From: Paenibacillus sp. CAA11
GTDB taxonomy: Bacteria > Bacillota > Bacilli > Paenibacillales > Paenibacillaceae
Reading direction: 5' to 3'
Assembly (NCBI RefSeq): GCF_003060825.1
Contig: NZ_CP028922.1
Span: 2,897,001 to 2,961,000, forward strand
Length of the DNA stretch: 64,000 bases
In this document: positions 32,050 through 42,124 of the stretch, in pieces
Position numbering within the stretch: the first letter of the stretch is position 1
Layout: every line of letters starts with the position of its first letter
Position numbers and translations under genes: made by a program
The notes under the pieces: model-generated
The model's database searches: none
The model's input: the letters and a program-made list of their open reading frames with translations, nothing else
What the model was told of the DNA's origin: nothing

Positions 32050-32822
32050 GACTTCCACTCCTTTATGCCGAGCCCCGCAGAGTCCGCTTGACGTTCCATA
32101 AGCACGACCGTAATATTGTCGTCTCCTCCGGCATCAAGCGCCAGCTGCAGCAGACTTTCGGCACGGCTCTGCAAAGAGCCGCCCGCCGTTCCTAAAATCT
32201 GAACCATACGGTCCGTAGATACATAACTGCTTAGTCCGTCACTGCACAGAAGGAACAGATCACCTTCACTAAACTCGATGGAGTTCAAATCAACGGCAAC
32301 CTTCTCATCTGTGCCCAGTGCACGAGTCAGCACATTGCGGCGCGGATGCATTCCGGCCTCTTCTTGGCTAATCTGGCCATTCTTCACCAGCTCATTGACA
32401 AGCGTATGGTCTTCGGTGAGCTGAAACAACTGTCCATCCCTGTACTTGTAGGCACGGCTGTCACCGATATGTCCAAGCACGCCCTTGTCCTGTCCCAGCA
32501 GAAGAACAACCACGGTTGTTCCCATATTGTGATACTCTTCACTCTGTGAGGCCGCCTGATAAATCACTTGATTCGCATGAAGAATCGCATCCTGCACGGC
32601 CTTTCCACAGGCTTCGAGAGAGAGCGCAGCCGGGATGGCAGAGAGGTCTTCAACAATCGTCTCCACCGCCAGGCGGCTTGCCGTATCTCCTGCTTGATGC
32701 CCCCCCATTCCATCCGCTACGATCCCGAGCGTGTAGCCCTGCTCTAAGGGAGCTACCCAAGAAGAATCTTCGTTGACAGAACGAACATGTCCAACATCAC
32801 TCACATACACAGTTCTAATCAA
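32046..32822 (-). CDS. prpC: PP2C-type protein phosphatase
   Basis: 258 residues; reverses PrkC phosphorylation. 'SDVGHVRSVNEDSSWV' (first metal Asp), 'VADGMGGHQAGDTAS', 'GHIGDSRAYKYRDG', 'LTEDHTLVN', 'CSDGLSSYV' and 'GGDDNITVVLM' are all PPM motifs. It starts with TTG behind GAGGTGAT, seven bases after rlmN ends. Coupling to prkC fixes the ratio of kinase and phosphatase. Confidence 0.96.
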   Translation of the reverse strand: MIRTVYVSDVGHVRSVNEDSSWVAPLEQGYTLGIVADGMGGHQAGDTASRLAVETIVEDLSAIPAALSLEACGKAVQDAILHANQVIYQAASQSEEYHNMGTTVVVLLLGQDKGVLGHIGDSRAYKYRDGQLFQLTEDHTLVNELVKNGQISQEEAGMHPRRNVLTRALGTDEKVAVDLNSIEFSEGDLFLLCSDGLSSYVSTDRMVQILGTAGGSLQSRAESLLQLALDAGGDDNITVVLMERQADSAGLGIKEWKS

Positions 32823-32828
32823 ATAAAA

Positions 32829-33875
32829 TCACCTCGCACCAGCCTCCATATGCTTGGCCCGCAGTTGTCCGCAGGCTGCCGCAATGTCATGTCCTTGCTC
32901 ACGGCGAATCGTTACATTAATACCCTGATCCGCCAGAGCACGCTGAAATTTGAAGATATCATTTCGGGATGTCCGCACATATTTGCGTTCTGGGACATGG
33001 TTTACCGGAATCAGATTCACATGACACAGCATGTCTTTTAGAACATCAGCCAGTTCCTCAGCATGCTCCACCTGGTCATTCACGCCGCCGATCAAGGCGT
33101 ATTCAAACGTAATTCTCCGTCCAGTCTTCGCCTGATAGTAACGGAGCGCATCCATTACGTCATTAAACGGAAAACGGCGGTTAACCGGCATCAGCTTGGA
33201 ACGCAGCGCGTCATTAGGAGCATGAATGGAGATCGCCAGATTAATCTGAGTGTTCTCATCCGCAAATTTATAAATATTTGGAACAATCCCGCTAGTTGAT
33301 ACAGTAATATGCCGTTGACCGATATTCAAGCCCTTCTCATGGATCATCAGTCTCAAGAACTTCATGGTGGCATCGTAATTCTCAAACGGTTCGCCAGTTC
33401 CCATGATTACAATACTGCTTACACGCTCCCCGCGCTCATCCAGAATTTGCTGGGCCTTTACGACTTGGGCAACAATCTCGCCCGCCGTGAGGTCACGCTT
33501 CAAGCCGCCCAATGTAGAAGCGCAGAAGGTGCAGCCTACACGGCAGCCCACCTGGGTGGTTACACAGATGCTGTTCCCATAATTATGCTTCATGATGACG
33601 GTCTCGATCGCATGATCATCATGCAGGCCGAAGAGGAACTTCACCGTTCCATCCTTGGATTCAAACTTCGTGATCTCATTCAGCGTCACGAACTCGAACT
33701 GCTCGGTTAACTTCTGCCGCAAAGACTTGGACAAGTTCGTCATCTCATCAAAAGAGGATACTCGTTTGACATAAAGCCAATCAAAAATCTGCCCCCCGCG
33801 AAATGCCGGCTCGCTATTCTCTACAGCCCACTGTTGCAGTTCTTCTAAAGTATAATCATATATAAAAGGTTTCAC
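32829..33875 (-). CDS. rlmN: 23S rRNA (adenine-2503-C2)-methyltransferase
   Basis: 348 residues; a dual-specificity radical SAM enzyme. The FeS motif is '[15 protein letters not shown]' (CxxxCxxC), the SAM glycine-rich region is '[13 protein letters not shown]', and the methyl-carrier cysteine lies near the C-terminus ('[13 protein letters not shown]'). It starts with GTG 33875. The residue pattern is RlmN rather than Cfr. Confidence 0.95.
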   Translation of the reverse strand: MKPFIYDYTLEELQQWAVENSEPAFRGGQIFDWLYVKRVSSFDEMTNLSKSLRQKLTEQFEFVTLNEITKFESKDGTVKFLFGLHDDHAIETVIMKHNYGNSICVTTQVGCRVGCTFCASTLGGLKRDLTAGEIVAQVVKAQQILDERGERVSSIVIMGTGEPFENYDATMKFLRLMIHEKGLNIGQRHITVSTSGIVPNIYKFADENTQINLAISIHAPNDALRSKLMPVNRRFPFNDVMDALRYYQAKTGRRITFEYALIGGVNDQVEHAEELADVLKDMLCHVNLIPVNHVPERKYVRTSRNDIFKFQRALADQGINVTIRREQGHDIAAACGQLRAKHMEAGAR

Positions 33876-33973
33876 TATTCACTCACCTGTTCTGTATTAA
33901 TTATATAGCCAAAAAAGATTCTTTACCCACTCATTCTTCCCATTTTAGCATAAAACCAAAAGACACTAAAGTA

Positions 33974-33999
33974 CAAAACCCGCTGGCAGAGCCAGCGGG
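33974..33999 (-). terminator. rsmB terminator
   Basis: CCCGCTGGC-TCT-GCCAGCGGG followed by TTTTGTACTTT on the minus strand: a perfect 9-bp stem. It splits the ylo block here, so rlmN-prpC-prkC-rsgA-rpe needs its own promoter in 33876-33970. Confidence 0.9.
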
Positions 34000-34020
34000 C
34001 GGGGGAGAAGACCCGCAAAG

Positions 34021-35400
34021 CTACGAATTACGGATCAATCTGGCTATATAAAAACCATCCGAACCCGCGTCCTGAGGAAGTATTTGAAGCCCTGTGCTCT
34101 CCCGGCCCAGCGCATCTTCCAAAGCGGGAACGTTCATTTCCCAGGGAGCCTCAGTGTATTCAGAATGCCGGGCAAGGAAATCCTCCACCACCTCCGCATT
34201 CTCTGTACGCTCCATTGTACAGGTGCTGTAAACGAGCACTCCGCCCGGTTTAAGCAGGCCGCTGACGGCATCCAGCAGCTCCCGCTGAAGCAGCGAAATT
34301 GCTTCTACATCTTCTGTAGTCTTAGCCCACTTCAAATCAGGCTTGCGGCGAATTACCCCAAGACCGGAGCATGGCGCATCCAGCAAAATCCGGTCAAAGC
34401 TCGCCGGTTCAAAACGCTGCGGCAGAGCAAGAGCATCCCCCGTCTGCACATGAACATTGTTAAGGCTCAGCCGCTTTGCCTGATCGGCAATGAGCTTCGC
34501 TTTATGCGCATGCACATCATTGGCGATTACTTCGCCCGTTCCTGCCATACGCTCAGCAATGTGACAGCTCTTCCCTCCAGGAGCTGCACAGCAGTCAAGC
34601 ACCGCCATTCCCGGCGCTGCACCGACAGCCGCTGCCACCAGCATGGAGCTTTCGTCCTGTACAGACAGCAGCCCTTCGCGGTACCAAGGCGAAAGCGCCA
34701 TATTCCCGCCGCTCACCACAATAATTCCGTCTTCGGAGAGCTTGGACGGCTCGGCCACAACGCCTTCCTTGGCAAGCTGCTCAAGCAGCTGTTCACGCGT
34801 AGCTTTTGCGCGGTTCACCCTGACGCTAACTGCAGGCGGCTCATTATTCGCACGGCAGATTGCCTCTGCCGTCTCCTCACCGTACTGCTTGATCCAGCGA
34901 GCCACCATCCACTGCGGGTGGGAATGCTCCAGCGCAATGCGCTTGGCCGCCGGCAAATCCTCTGGCAGCTTGAGCTCATCCTTCTGGCGAATGACGTTCC
35001 GCAGCACGCCATTGACCATGCCTGCAATGCCCTGGTGCCCGCGCTTCTTCGCCAGATTTACCGCTTCGTTCACGGCGGCGTGATCCGGAATGCGATCCAA
35101 ATAGTACAGCTGATAGAAGCTTAAGCGGAGCAAATTCCGAACCCAAGGAGCAAGCTTACCGAGCCCCTTGGTCACAAACTTACCAAGATAGTAATCAATC
35201 GTCGCCATTCGCGAGATCGTCCCGTAGACCAGCTCTGTAGCAAGCCCCGCATCTGCACTAGACAAGCCTGCCTTCTGCAGCGCTCCATTGAGCATTAAAT
35301 TGCTGTAAGCTCCCTCCTGATCGACCTGGGTCAGCACATAAAGAGCCGTATCCCTCGCCGTCTTCGGAGCGCCTCCCTTTGGACCCTTCTGGCTGCTCAA
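34021..35400 (-). CDS. rsmB: 16S rRNA (cytosine-967-C5)-methyltransferase
   Basis: 459 residues. N-terminal NusB-like RNA-binding domain (10-150) and a C-terminal SAM methyltransferase: 'VLDCCAAPGGKSCHIAERM' (SAM loop), 'LLDAPCSGLGVIRRKPDLKW' (catalytic Cys in PCSG) and 'LVYSTCTMERTENAEV' (second Cys). TTG start overlaps the fmt stop (TTGA) behind GAGGTG, so the genes are translationally coupled. Confidence 0.95.
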   Translation of the reverse strand: MSSQKGPKGGAPKTARDTALYVLTQVDQEGAYSNLMLNGALQKAGLSSADAGLATELVYGTISRMATIDYYLGKFVTKGLGKLAPWVRNLLRLSFYQLYYLDRIPDHAAVNEAVNLAKKRGHQGIAGMVNGVLRNVIRQKDELKLPEDLPAAKRIALEHSHPQWMVARWIKQYGEETAEAICRANNEPPAVSVRVNRAKATREQLLEQLAKEGVVAEPSKLSEDGIIVVSGGNMALSPWYREGLLSVQDESSMLVAAAVGAAPGMAVLDCCAAPGGKSCHIAERMAGTGEVIANDVHAHKAKLIADQAKRLSLNNVHVQTGDALALPQRFEPASFDRILLDAPCSGLGVIRRKPDLKWAKTTEDVEAISLLQRELLDAVSGLLKPGGVLVYSTCTMERTENAEVVEDFLARHSEYTEAPWEMNVPALEDALGRESTGLQILPQDAGSDGFYIARLIRNS

Positions 35401-36338
35401 GAGAACACCTCTCCTTTGGACAACAAGCCGCCCCGGACAAATTCCGCGGCCTCCATCGCCTTCTTGCCCGCCGGCTGAACCCGGGTCAAGATCACAGATC
35501 CGTCCCCAGTGCTGACCTCAATTCCTCGCGATGAAACATCCAGCACCGTTCCTGGAGCTTGTCCTCCCTGTGTGGAGGAATCAGCAGGCAACTCTACCGA
35601 CCATACCTTGAACACCTCTTCATTCCAGAGCGTAAAGCCTCCAGAGAATGGAACCAGGCCGCGAACCCGATTGTAAATCTCCCGGGATGACGCGCTCCAG
35701 TCGATCCGCTCATCTTCCCGAGTTAAATTGGATGCATATGTAGACTCTGCGTCATTCTGAGGGATGCGTTCTGCCTTGCCTTCAAGAATTAACGGCAGCT
35801 GCTCCTTTAGCAGTTCAGCACCGGCCACGCTGAGCTTCTCGAACATGGTGCCTGAGGTGTCCTCGTCAAGAATTGGAACGATCTTGTGTGCAATCATGTC
35901 TCCCGTATCCAGGCCTTCAGCCATGTACATCAGTGTAATGCCAGTCTCCTTCTCGCCATTTATAATCGCGCGCTGAATCGGAGCACCTCCCCGATATTTC
36001 GGCAAAAGAGAGCCGTGCACATTAAGGCAACCGTGCTTAGGAAGATCAAGCACCTGCTTCGGCAAAATCTGTCCGTAAGCTGCGGTAACAATCAGGTCGG
36101 GGGCAAGCGCCGCCACCTCAGCTACAGCTTCTGGAGCGCGCATACGCTGTGGCTGCAGCACAGGAAGCCCATGTGCAAGCGCTGCTTCTTTAACAGGGGT
36201 CGGCGTTAATATCCTCTTACGGCCCTGGGGACGATCCGGCTGGGTCACAACTCCCACGACGTTATAGCCTTCGTTAATTAGCATTTCCAGGGAAGGCACC
36301 GCAAAAGCAGGCGTTCCCATAAATACGATATTTACCAA
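35397..36338 (-). CDS. fmt: Methionyl-tRNA formyltransferase
   Basis: 313 residues; formylates initiator Met-tRNA with 10-formyl-THF. 'IVFMGTPAFAVPSLEML', 'GCLNVHGSLLPKYRGGAPIQ' (catalytic Asn-His) and 'TGITLMYMAEGLDTGDM' (catalytic Asp in LDTGD) are the family blocks. TTG start six bases after the def stop. Confidence 0.96.
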   Translation of the reverse strand: MVNIVFMGTPAFAVPSLEMLINEGYNVVGVVTQPDRPQGRKRILTPTPVKEAALAHGLPVLQPQRMRAPEAVAEVAALAPDLIVTAAYGQILPKQVLDLPKHGCLNVHGSLLPKYRGGAPIQRAIINGEKETGITLMYMAEGLDTGDMIAHKIVPILDEDTSGTMFEKLSVAGAELLKEQLPLILEGKAERIPQNDAESTYASNLTREDERIDWSASSREIYNRVRGLVPFSGGFTLWNEEVFKVWSVELPADSSTQGGQAPGTVLDVSSRGIEVSTGDGSVILTRVQPAGKKAMEAAEFVRGGLLSKGEVFS

Positions 36339-36344
36339 AGAACG

Positions 36345-36827
36345 TCACTCCTTCCCTTCCTCTTCTGGAGGATTCTCATAGACACGCTCTGCTAAATCCG
36401 TGTAGAGCACCCCGTTCAAATGATCAATCTCGTGCTGGAACGCCCGGGCAAGCAGATCAGTTCCCGTATAGGTCACTTCGTTTCCATTCCGGTCCAGCCC
36501 TTTTACAGTCACCTTTTGGGCACGTCTAACATCTCCGCGCAGGCCTGGGATACTTAAGCATCCTTCCGGACCGAACTGTTCTCCTTCCTTCGAGACGATC
36601 TCAGGATTGATGAGTTCAATCAGACCATTCTCATCACCTACATCCACTACAATCATCCGTTTCAGGATACCTACCTGGGGAGCTGCAAGTCCAACCCCCT
36701 CTGCGTGATACATCGTGTCCGCCATATCTGTCAACAGCTTCTGTACATTCGGGGTTATCTTCGTGACTTCCTTAGCAACCTGGTGAAGTACCTCATCCGG
36801 TTCCATTACAATAATTCTCAGTGCCAT
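36345..36827 (-). CDS. def: Peptide deformylase
   Basis: 160 residues; removes formyl from nascent proteins. The three zinc/iron motifs are 'GVGLAAPQVGI', 'EGCLSIPGL' and 'QHEIDHLNG'. It forms the def-fmt-rsmB operon with its own promoter in the gap after priA. Confidence 0.96.
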   Translation of the reverse strand: MALRIIVMEPDEVLHQVAKEVTKITPNVQKLLTDMADTMYHAEGVGLAAPQVGILKRMIVVDVGDENGLIELINPEIVSKEGEQFGPEGCLSIPGLRGDVRRAQKVTVKGLDRNGNEVTYTGTDLLARAFQHEIDHLNGVLYTDLAERVYENPPEEEGKE

Positions 36828-36932
36828 AGTTCTCTTCCCATCCTTTGCTCATCTAGTTAGATATATGAATAATCCAGAATTCAATCATTCAAGGGTTAAA
36901 TCTCTGATCGACATATTATATGATACCTGAGC

Positions 36933-36960
36933 ATTATATTTACACAATAGCATCGGGCAA
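36933..36960 (-). promoter_or_regulatory. Candidate promoter for def-fmt-rsmB
   Basis: Minus strand TTGCCC (36955-36960), 16-bp spacer, TATAAT (36933-36938), between the priA terminator and def. A further TATAAT at about 36914-36919 has no good -35 partner. Confidence 0.5.
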
Positions 36961-36999
36961 AAACGTTACACATTCTATCAAGTCATTAAGGACCCTCTT

Positions 37000-37038
37000 A
37001 AAACCTAGGCCCTTCCTTTGAAGCGAGGACCTAGGTAG
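37000..37038 (-). terminator. priA terminator
   Basis: ACCTAGG (37031-37037 on plus, CCTAGGT) pairs with 37004-37010 across a 20-base loop with further CC/GG pairing; TTTTAAG follows on the minus strand. Confidence 0.75.
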
Positions 37039-37050
37039 AGCCTAACCATC

Positions 37051-39567
37051 CTACATAAGCATCTGCGGGTCAACATCAATGCTGATTTGGAACAATGAAT
37101 CCTTGGTTCCCGCCAGCATCTCTGCCGTAGTCTGCCGGACAAGCCCAACGGCATCCAGCTCCCCCCGAAACTTCACCATGCATTGAAACCGATAACGGTT
37201 CTTCAGACGAGGCATCGGTGAAGCGATTGGACCTAGCACGTCCAGCGCTTCAGCAGTAAACTTGTCCAAGCTGGCGAACCATCCTTTGCGCTGAGCTCTG
37301 CCCCGCAGCTCACTTGTAAAGTTCTCCGCCATCCGGACAAGCACAGGAAGCTGCTCATGGGACAGTGTGATCAATATCAAGCGGCAATATGGCGGATATC
37401 CCAGCGCTCTCCGGTGCTTCAGCTCTTCCCGGACAAAAGAGAGATAATCATGCTGACTGGCATGAACAATCGAGTAATGATCCGGGGTATAGGACTGAAT
37501 GAACACCTCCCCGGGCAGCTGATGGCGTCCGGCTCGGCCGGCCACCTGGGTCAACAGCTGAAAGGTCTTCTCCGCTGCCCGAAAATCTGGGAAATTCAAG
37601 GACGAATCCGCGGCGATGGCCCCAACAAGTGTCACATCCGGAAAGTCCAGCCCCTTGGCTACCATCTGCGTGCCCAGCAGGACGTCCCCTTTCTTATCCC
37701 GAAAGGCCTGGAGCAAACGTTCATGCGCTCCTTTTTCACTGGTCGTATCCACATCCATACGAATAACGCGGATCCCCGGAAACAGCTTGGCCAGCTCGCC
37801 CTCTACACGCTGTGTGCCGGTTCCGAAATACCGGATATGCTCACTGCCGCATTCCGGGCAAATAGAAGGCGCAGGTGCCGCGTACCCGCAATAATGGCAG
37901 CGTAAATTATTGGATTTCTGATGATAAGTCAGCGATATATCGCACTCCGGACAGGTAGCTACATACCCGCAGCTGCGGCACATCACGAAGGTCGAATGTC
38001 CACGGCGGTTCAAGAACAGAACGGACTGCTCCCCGCGCTCAAGCCTAGCTGAAATCGCCGCATGGAGCGATCTGCTGAACATAGATCGGTTGCCATCCTT
38101 AAGCTCATTGCGCATGTCCACGATATTCACCTTCGGAAGCTGGCTGCCAAGCGGCCGCTGCCGCATCTCCAGCAGCATCGGAGCATAAAGCGGATTCGAT
38201 TGGGATCTAGCTGCATGATAGCTTTCGAGCGAAGGCGTAGCCGACCCCAGAATGACAGCTGCCTGATGCTGCTTAGCCCGCTGAATGGCAACGTCTCTCG
38301 CATGATATTTAGGCGTCTCCTCCTGCTTATAGGAGGTTTCATGCTCTTCATCCATCACGATTAGGCCAAGATCCGAGAATGGAGCGAATATAGCCGATCT
38401 TGCGCCTATAGCCACCTGCACCCTACCCTCACGGATTTTGCGCCACTCATCATACCGTTCCCCACCGGATAACCGGCTGTGAAGAATGGCGACCCTTGCG
38501 CCAAAGCGCCCCTTAAACCGCTCAACCATCTGCGGAGTTAGTGAAATTTCCGGCACAAGGACAATGGCTTGTCTGCCAAGGCCAATGCAGCGTTCTATGA
38601 CCTGCAGATATACCTCTGTCTTTCCGCTCCCAGTAACTCCATGAAGCAGAAAAGAGGCGTGGGTATGAGCATCCAACACTGCCATTATCTGATGATAGAC
38701 CTCCTGCTGTTCTTCAGTAAGCGCTAAAGGCTCCGTCGCTTTAAACCTCCGGTCCTGGTAAGGATCGCGGTACACCTCAACATCATCGATAATAGCATAG
38801 CCTTTTTCCGCTAATTTCTTCACTGTCCCCGCCGTCACTCCAAGCGTAGTCAGCACTTCCTGCATCGAGATGGGAATGCCTACCTCCAGCAGAAAGGCAA
38901 GCACTTCCTTCTGCCTTCTGGCCTGCTTGGTAAAGGAAGCGAGCGCCTGCTCCGCCTGTTCTCCCTGCACGGCAGCGGATACCGTCTTCACCGTCTTGAT
39001 CTTCAACTTATCTTTAATGGCCTGGCTCTCCAGAAGCAGCCCCCGGCCAAGCAGCGTCTTGATCAAATGACCCCCGTCAGGATAACGCTGGCTCAAATGA
39101 GCCAGCGTTACCGGTCCAGAAGCGCGGATATAATCCATAATGTCAGCCTCTGGCCGTGTGAGCACATCGGCTGCTGTAAATAAGGTATCCTCATCCGCTG
39201 GGTCTTCAGCAACCCGGATATAGCGTTCGGCCTTCCCCTTCAAGGCTGAAGGAATCATAACCTGAAGAACAGACGTCAGAGTGCAAGCGTACTGCCGGCT
39301 CATCCATCCCGCGAGCTCCACCAAATCCGGCGGCAAGGGAGGGAGATGATCCAGAAGCTCCTGAATCGGCTTGATTTTGGAAAGGGCCATCTCCGACTCC
39401 CCCGCAAGAGCAACTACAAAGCCTTGAACCGTGCGGCGTCCAAACGGCACGCCAACCCGGCTGCCCACTTCAATCCACTCCGCCATATGAGGGGGGATCA
39501 GGTAATCAAACGGGCGATCCGTGTCCCGGCTAGGCACGTCAACGATCACCTTTGCGATACGGTTCAT
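37051..39567 (-). CDS. priA: Primosomal protein N' (replication restart helicase)
   Basis: 838 residues from ATG 39567, which shares its A with the TGA of coaBC (TGATG). The N-terminal 3'-DNA-binding domain starts 'IAKVIVDVPSRDTDRPFDY'. Walker A is 'LLHGVTGSGKTEVYLQ', motif II 'VMDEEHETSYKQEE', and the zinc region carries paired cysteines in 'CRSCGYVATCPEC' and 'CHYCG...CPECG'. Motif VI is 'QLLTQVAGRAGRH'. Reloads the replisome at stalled forks. The longer frame from 39597 lacks a ribosome site. Confidence 0.96.
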   Translation of the reverse strand: MNRIAKVIVDVPSRDTDRPFDYLIPPHMAEWIEVGSRVGVPFGRRTVQGFVVALAGESEMALSKIKPIQELLDHLPPLPPDLVELAGWMSRQYACTLTSVLQVMIPSALKGKAERYIRVAEDPADEDTLFTAADVLTRPEADIMDYIRASGPVTLAHLSQRYPDGGHLIKTLLGRGLLLESQAIKDKLKIKTVKTVSAAVQGEQAEQALASFTKQARRQKEVLAFLLEVGIPISMQEVLTTLGVTAGTVKKLAEKGYAIIDDVEVYRDPYQDRRFKATEPLALTEEQQEVYHQIMAVLDAHTHASFLLHGVTGSGKTEVYLQVIERCIGLGRQAIVLVPEISLTPQMVERFKGRFGARVAILHSRLSGGERYDEWRKIREGRVQVAIGARSAIFAPFSDLGLIVMDEEHETSYKQEETPKYHARDVAIQRAKQHQAAVILGSATPSLESYHAARSQSNPLYAPMLLEMRQRPLGSQLPKVNIVDMRNELKDGNRSMFSRSLHAAISARLERGEQSVLFLNRRGHSTFVMCRSCGYVATCPECDISLTYHQKSNNLRCHYCGYAAPAPSICPECGSEHIRYFGTGTQRVEGELAKLFPGIRVIRMDVDTTSEKGAHERLLQAFRDKKGDVLLGTQMVAKGLDFPDVTLVGAIAADSSLNFPDFRAAEKTFQLLTQVAGRAGRHQLPGEVFIQSYTPDHYSIVHASQHDYLSFVREELKHRRALGYPPYCRLILITLSHEQLPVLVRMAENFTSELRGRAQRKGWFASLDKFTAEALDVLGPIASPMPRLKNRYRFQCMVKFRGELDAVGLVRQTTAEMLAGTKDSLFQISIDVDPQMLM

Positions 39568-40802
39568 CAGCGGGAAGCTCCCGTCAGCCGGCCGCAAGCC
39601 AGCTCCAAAATTTGCAGGGCAGCTTCACGCTTAGAGACTTTAGGAAGGGATAACGCTAAGCCCTCTGCATCATACACTTGGATCACGTTCGTATCCGTTC
39701 CGAATCCAGCTCCTTCAACCGTCACATCGTTAGCCACGATGAGATCGCAGTTCTTCCGTTTTAATTTATCCATAGCGTAACTTTCTACATCATGAGTCTC
39801 TGCCGCAAATCCAATGAGAAATTGTCTCTGCTTGTGCTTGCCCAGCTGCTCCAAAATATCCACTGTTTTTACCAGCTCAAGCGTCATCGTATCACCGGAT
39901 TTCTTGATCTTGCGCTCCTGTGTAACAGCAGGCCGATAATCCGCCACCGCGGCAGCCTTAATCACGATATCACTATCACTGAACTCTGCCATCACGGCCT
40001 GCAGCATGTCCTCCGCGGATTGTACCCGCTGAACCTGAATTCCTGGCGGCGGAGCTACCTGAGTGCTTCCTGCAATAAGACGCACCTCTGCTCCGAGCTC
40101 TCTGGCTGCTTCGGCCAGTGCAAAGCCCATCTTGCCGGAAGAGTCGTTCGTGATATACCGGACAGGATCAATGCGTTCAATCGTTCCCCCAGCCGTGATA
40201 ACAACCTTTTTTCCGGCAAGCGGCAGACTCTGATAGCGGGCTTGGCGTTCAAAATAGGCTCCGACTACGGCTACAATTTGTTCCGGCTCCTCCATACGCC
40301 CCTTGCCTACATATCCGCAAGCCAGAAGCCCTTCCCCAGGCTCAACCAGCATGACTCCTCGGGCTGCAAGCTCTGCAAGATTACGCATCACGGCTGGATG
40401 CTGGTACATATGCACATTCATAGCCGGGGCCAGCATAATCGGGGCTTCTGTAGCCAGCAAGGTAGTAGATAGCATATCATCAGCTAGCCCCGCAGCCATT
40501 TTCCCGATGATATTGGCTGTTGCTGGAGCTACAAGCACTAGGTCCGCCCAGTCCGCCAGATTAATGTGAGCAATCACAGCAGGGTTCTTCTCGTCAAAAG
40601 TATCTGTATATACCGGAGCCTTGGATAAGGATTGCAGCGTAAGTTCCGTAATGAACTTCGTTGCAGAACTTGTCATAATTACTCGGACTTCTGCTCCTTG
40701 TTGAACCAGCTTACTGCATAATGATGCCGCCTTAAATGCAGCGATTCCCCCTGTAACTCCCAGCACAATTCTTTTACCGGTTAACACTATGGATCCCCTC
40801 AC
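39567..40802 (-). CDS. coaBC: Bifunctional phosphopantothenoylcysteine decarboxylase/phosphopantothenate-cysteine ligase
   Basis: 411 residues. CoaC half (1-185): '[17 protein letters not shown]', flavin-binding '[20 protein letters not shown]', '[13 protein letters not shown]' (PxMNxxMW-type) and the mobile Cys in '[13 protein letters not shown]'. CoaB half: '[20 protein letters not shown]' and '[10 protein letters not shown]'. Two steps of coenzyme A synthesis. A GTG at 40787, seven bases after GAGGGG, is a better start than the GTG at 40802 and would remove five residues. Confidence 0.95.
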   Translation of the reverse strand: MRGSIVLTGKRIVLGVTGGIAAFKAASLCSKLVQQGAEVRVIMTSSATKFITELTLQSLSKAPVYTDTFDEKNPAVIAHINLADWADLVLVAPATANIIGKMAAGLADDMLSTTLLATEAPIMLAPAMNVHMYQHPAVMRNLAELAARGVMLVEPGEGLLACGYVGKGRMEEPEQIVAVVGAYFERQARYQSLPLAGKKVVITAGGTIERIDPVRYITNDSSGKMGFALAEAARELGAEVRLIAGSTQVAPPPGIQVQRVQSAEDMLQAVMAEFSDSDIVIKAAAVADYRPAVTQERKIKKSGDTMTLELVKTVDILEQLGKHKQRQFLIGFAAETHDVESYAMDKLKRKNCDLIVANDVTVEGAGFGTDTNVIQVYDAEGLALSLPKVSKREAALQILELACGRLTGASR

Positions 40803-40914
40803 CTTCTCTTATTTCGCTCTCCTCACACATCCTGACTTACAGCAAGAAGAAACGGTGCCTTCCTAACTGTTAGGCTGGCCGCCGTTTCTAAAGATGCAAG
40901 CTGCATTGTATATA

Positions 40915-40945
40915 GTAAAAAAATAACAACCTTGCGGTTGTTATC
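40915..40945 (-). terminator. rpoZ terminator
   Basis: ATAACAACC-GCAA-GGTTGTTAT followed by TTTTTTTAC on the minus strand. It separates gmk-rpoZ from coaBC-priA. Confidence 0.85.
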
Positions 40946-40968
40946 GTACGCCCACAGGGCGGCAGGTG

Positions 40969-41199
40969 TTATTTCTCTGTTTGTTCGGAATCAGCAAGCT
41001 CCTGTCCATCACGCTTAATGCGGACATAATCGCCATAAATCTCTTCCAAGGCAACGCCTACCTGCTTATTGGATTTAGGCTGCTTGAGTTCGCTATTCTC
41101 GCCTTCTCTAAGCTGTCTTGCCCGGCGGGAAGCCGCCACAACCAGCGAATACTTACTGTCAACTTTCTCGAGCATTTTATCAATAGATGGATACAGCAC
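40969..41199 (-). CDS. rpoZ: RNA polymerase omega subunit
   Basis: 76 residues. 'MLYPSIDKMLEKVDSKYSLVVAASRRARQL' pattern (split here: 'YPSIDKMLEKVDSKYSL' and 'VAASRRARQL') and 'VGVALEEIYGDYVRI' are the omega signature. Assists beta' folding. Downstream of gmk as in most Bacillales. Confidence 0.95.
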   Translation of the reverse strand: MLYPSIDKMLEKVDSKYSLVVAASRRARQLREGENSELKQPKSNKQVGVALEEIYGDYVRIKRDGQELADSEQTEK

Positions 41200-41240
41200 G
41201 CTCTACACCTCTTCACCAGAGACCATAGGGTCTCTTCTCT

Positions 41241-41813
41241 TTATTTTCGCACTTTACAATGTTCGGCGATGATAATGCTTTCTATTCGCTTGCACGCACA
41301 ATCAATCTCATCGTTAACCACCGCATAATCATAATGCTCCATCAGGCTGATCTCGTCAACCGCTACCGACATCCGGTGATCAATTGTCGCTTGGTTCTCT
41401 GTTCCGCGCCCTACGATCCGTTCTTTCAATTCATCGATGGAAGGAGGCAGGAGGAACACAAAGACACCCTCTGGAAACTTCTCCTTCACCTTAAGTGCGC
41501 CTTGAACCTCAATCTCCAAAATAATATCCCTGCCGCTTTCGATGGTCTTCTCGACGAAATCCCTCGGTGTTCCGTAGAAATTACCAACATACTCAGCATG
41601 CTCAAGCAGTTGATCGTTGTCGATCATCTCAATGAACTGCTCACGGCTCTTGAAAAAATAGTTAACCCCGTTCTCTTCTCCCATACGCGGCTGGCGCGTT
41701 GTTGCCGAGACGGAGTATACCAAATCAGGTAGACGCCGTCTTAGTTCGGTGCACAGCGTCCCTTTGCCTACCCCAGAGGGGCCTGATAATACAATAAGTA
41801 ACCCTTTTGCCAT
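41241..41813 (-). CDS. gmk: Guanylate kinase
   Basis: 190 residues from ATG 41813 ([18 protein letters not shown]), chosen because GGAG lies six bases before and the longer frame to 41870 runs through the end of remA. P-loop '[13 protein letters not shown]', GMP site '[19 protein letters not shown]', and '[13 protein letters not shown]' identify the kinase, which makes GDP. The remA stop (41827) is 14 bp upstream. Confidence 0.96.
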   Translation of the reverse strand: MAKGLLIVLSGPSGVGKGTLCTELRRRLPDLVYSVSATTRQPRMGEENGVNYFFKSREQFIEMIDNDQLLEHAEYVGNFYGTPRDFVEKTIESGRDIILEIEVQGALKVKEKFPEGVFVFLLPPSIDELKERIVGRGTENQATIDHRMSVAVDEISLMEHYDYAVVNDEIDCACKRIESIIIAEHCKVRK

Positions 41814-41826
41814 ATTACTCTCCATT

Positions 41827-42087
41827 TTATTCATCGTTGTCGTCTTCTTTAGTAGATAGACGATGTGCAACCGTCTCCGGTTGAACCGCAGACAGGATCA
41901 CATGGTCGCTATCTGTGATAATTACCGCACGAGTGCGGCGCCCGTATGTAGCATCAATCAGCATATGGCGATCCCGGGCTTCCTGAATGATTCGTTTGAT
42001 CGGCGCAGATTCCGGGCTGACAATAGAAATGATGCGGTTAGCAGATACGATATTGCCAAAGCCGATGTTAATGAGTTTGATTGCCAT
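41827..42087 (-). CDS. remA: Extracellular matrix regulator RemA (YlzA)
   Basis: 86 residues. '[20 protein letters not shown]' and '[20 protein letters not shown]' are diagnostic of RemA, a ring-forming DNA-binding protein that activates biofilm matrix and osmoprotection genes in B. subtilis. Located between yicC and gmk as there. With an exopolysaccharide operon in the same window a regulatory link is possible but not shown. Confidence 0.93.
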   Translation of the reverse strand: MAIKLINIGFGNIVSANRIISIVSPESAPIKRIIQEARDRHMLIDATYGRRTRAVIITDSDHVILSAVQPETVAHRLSTKEDDNDE

Positions 42088-42124
42088 CTTAAGGTTGTTC
42101 CCCCTATATTGTGTGACGAATCAG

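Noticed and set aside
34084..35124. 346-codon plus-strand ORF opposite rsmB
   Set aside because: Antisense shadow of a gene with intact catalytic motifs.
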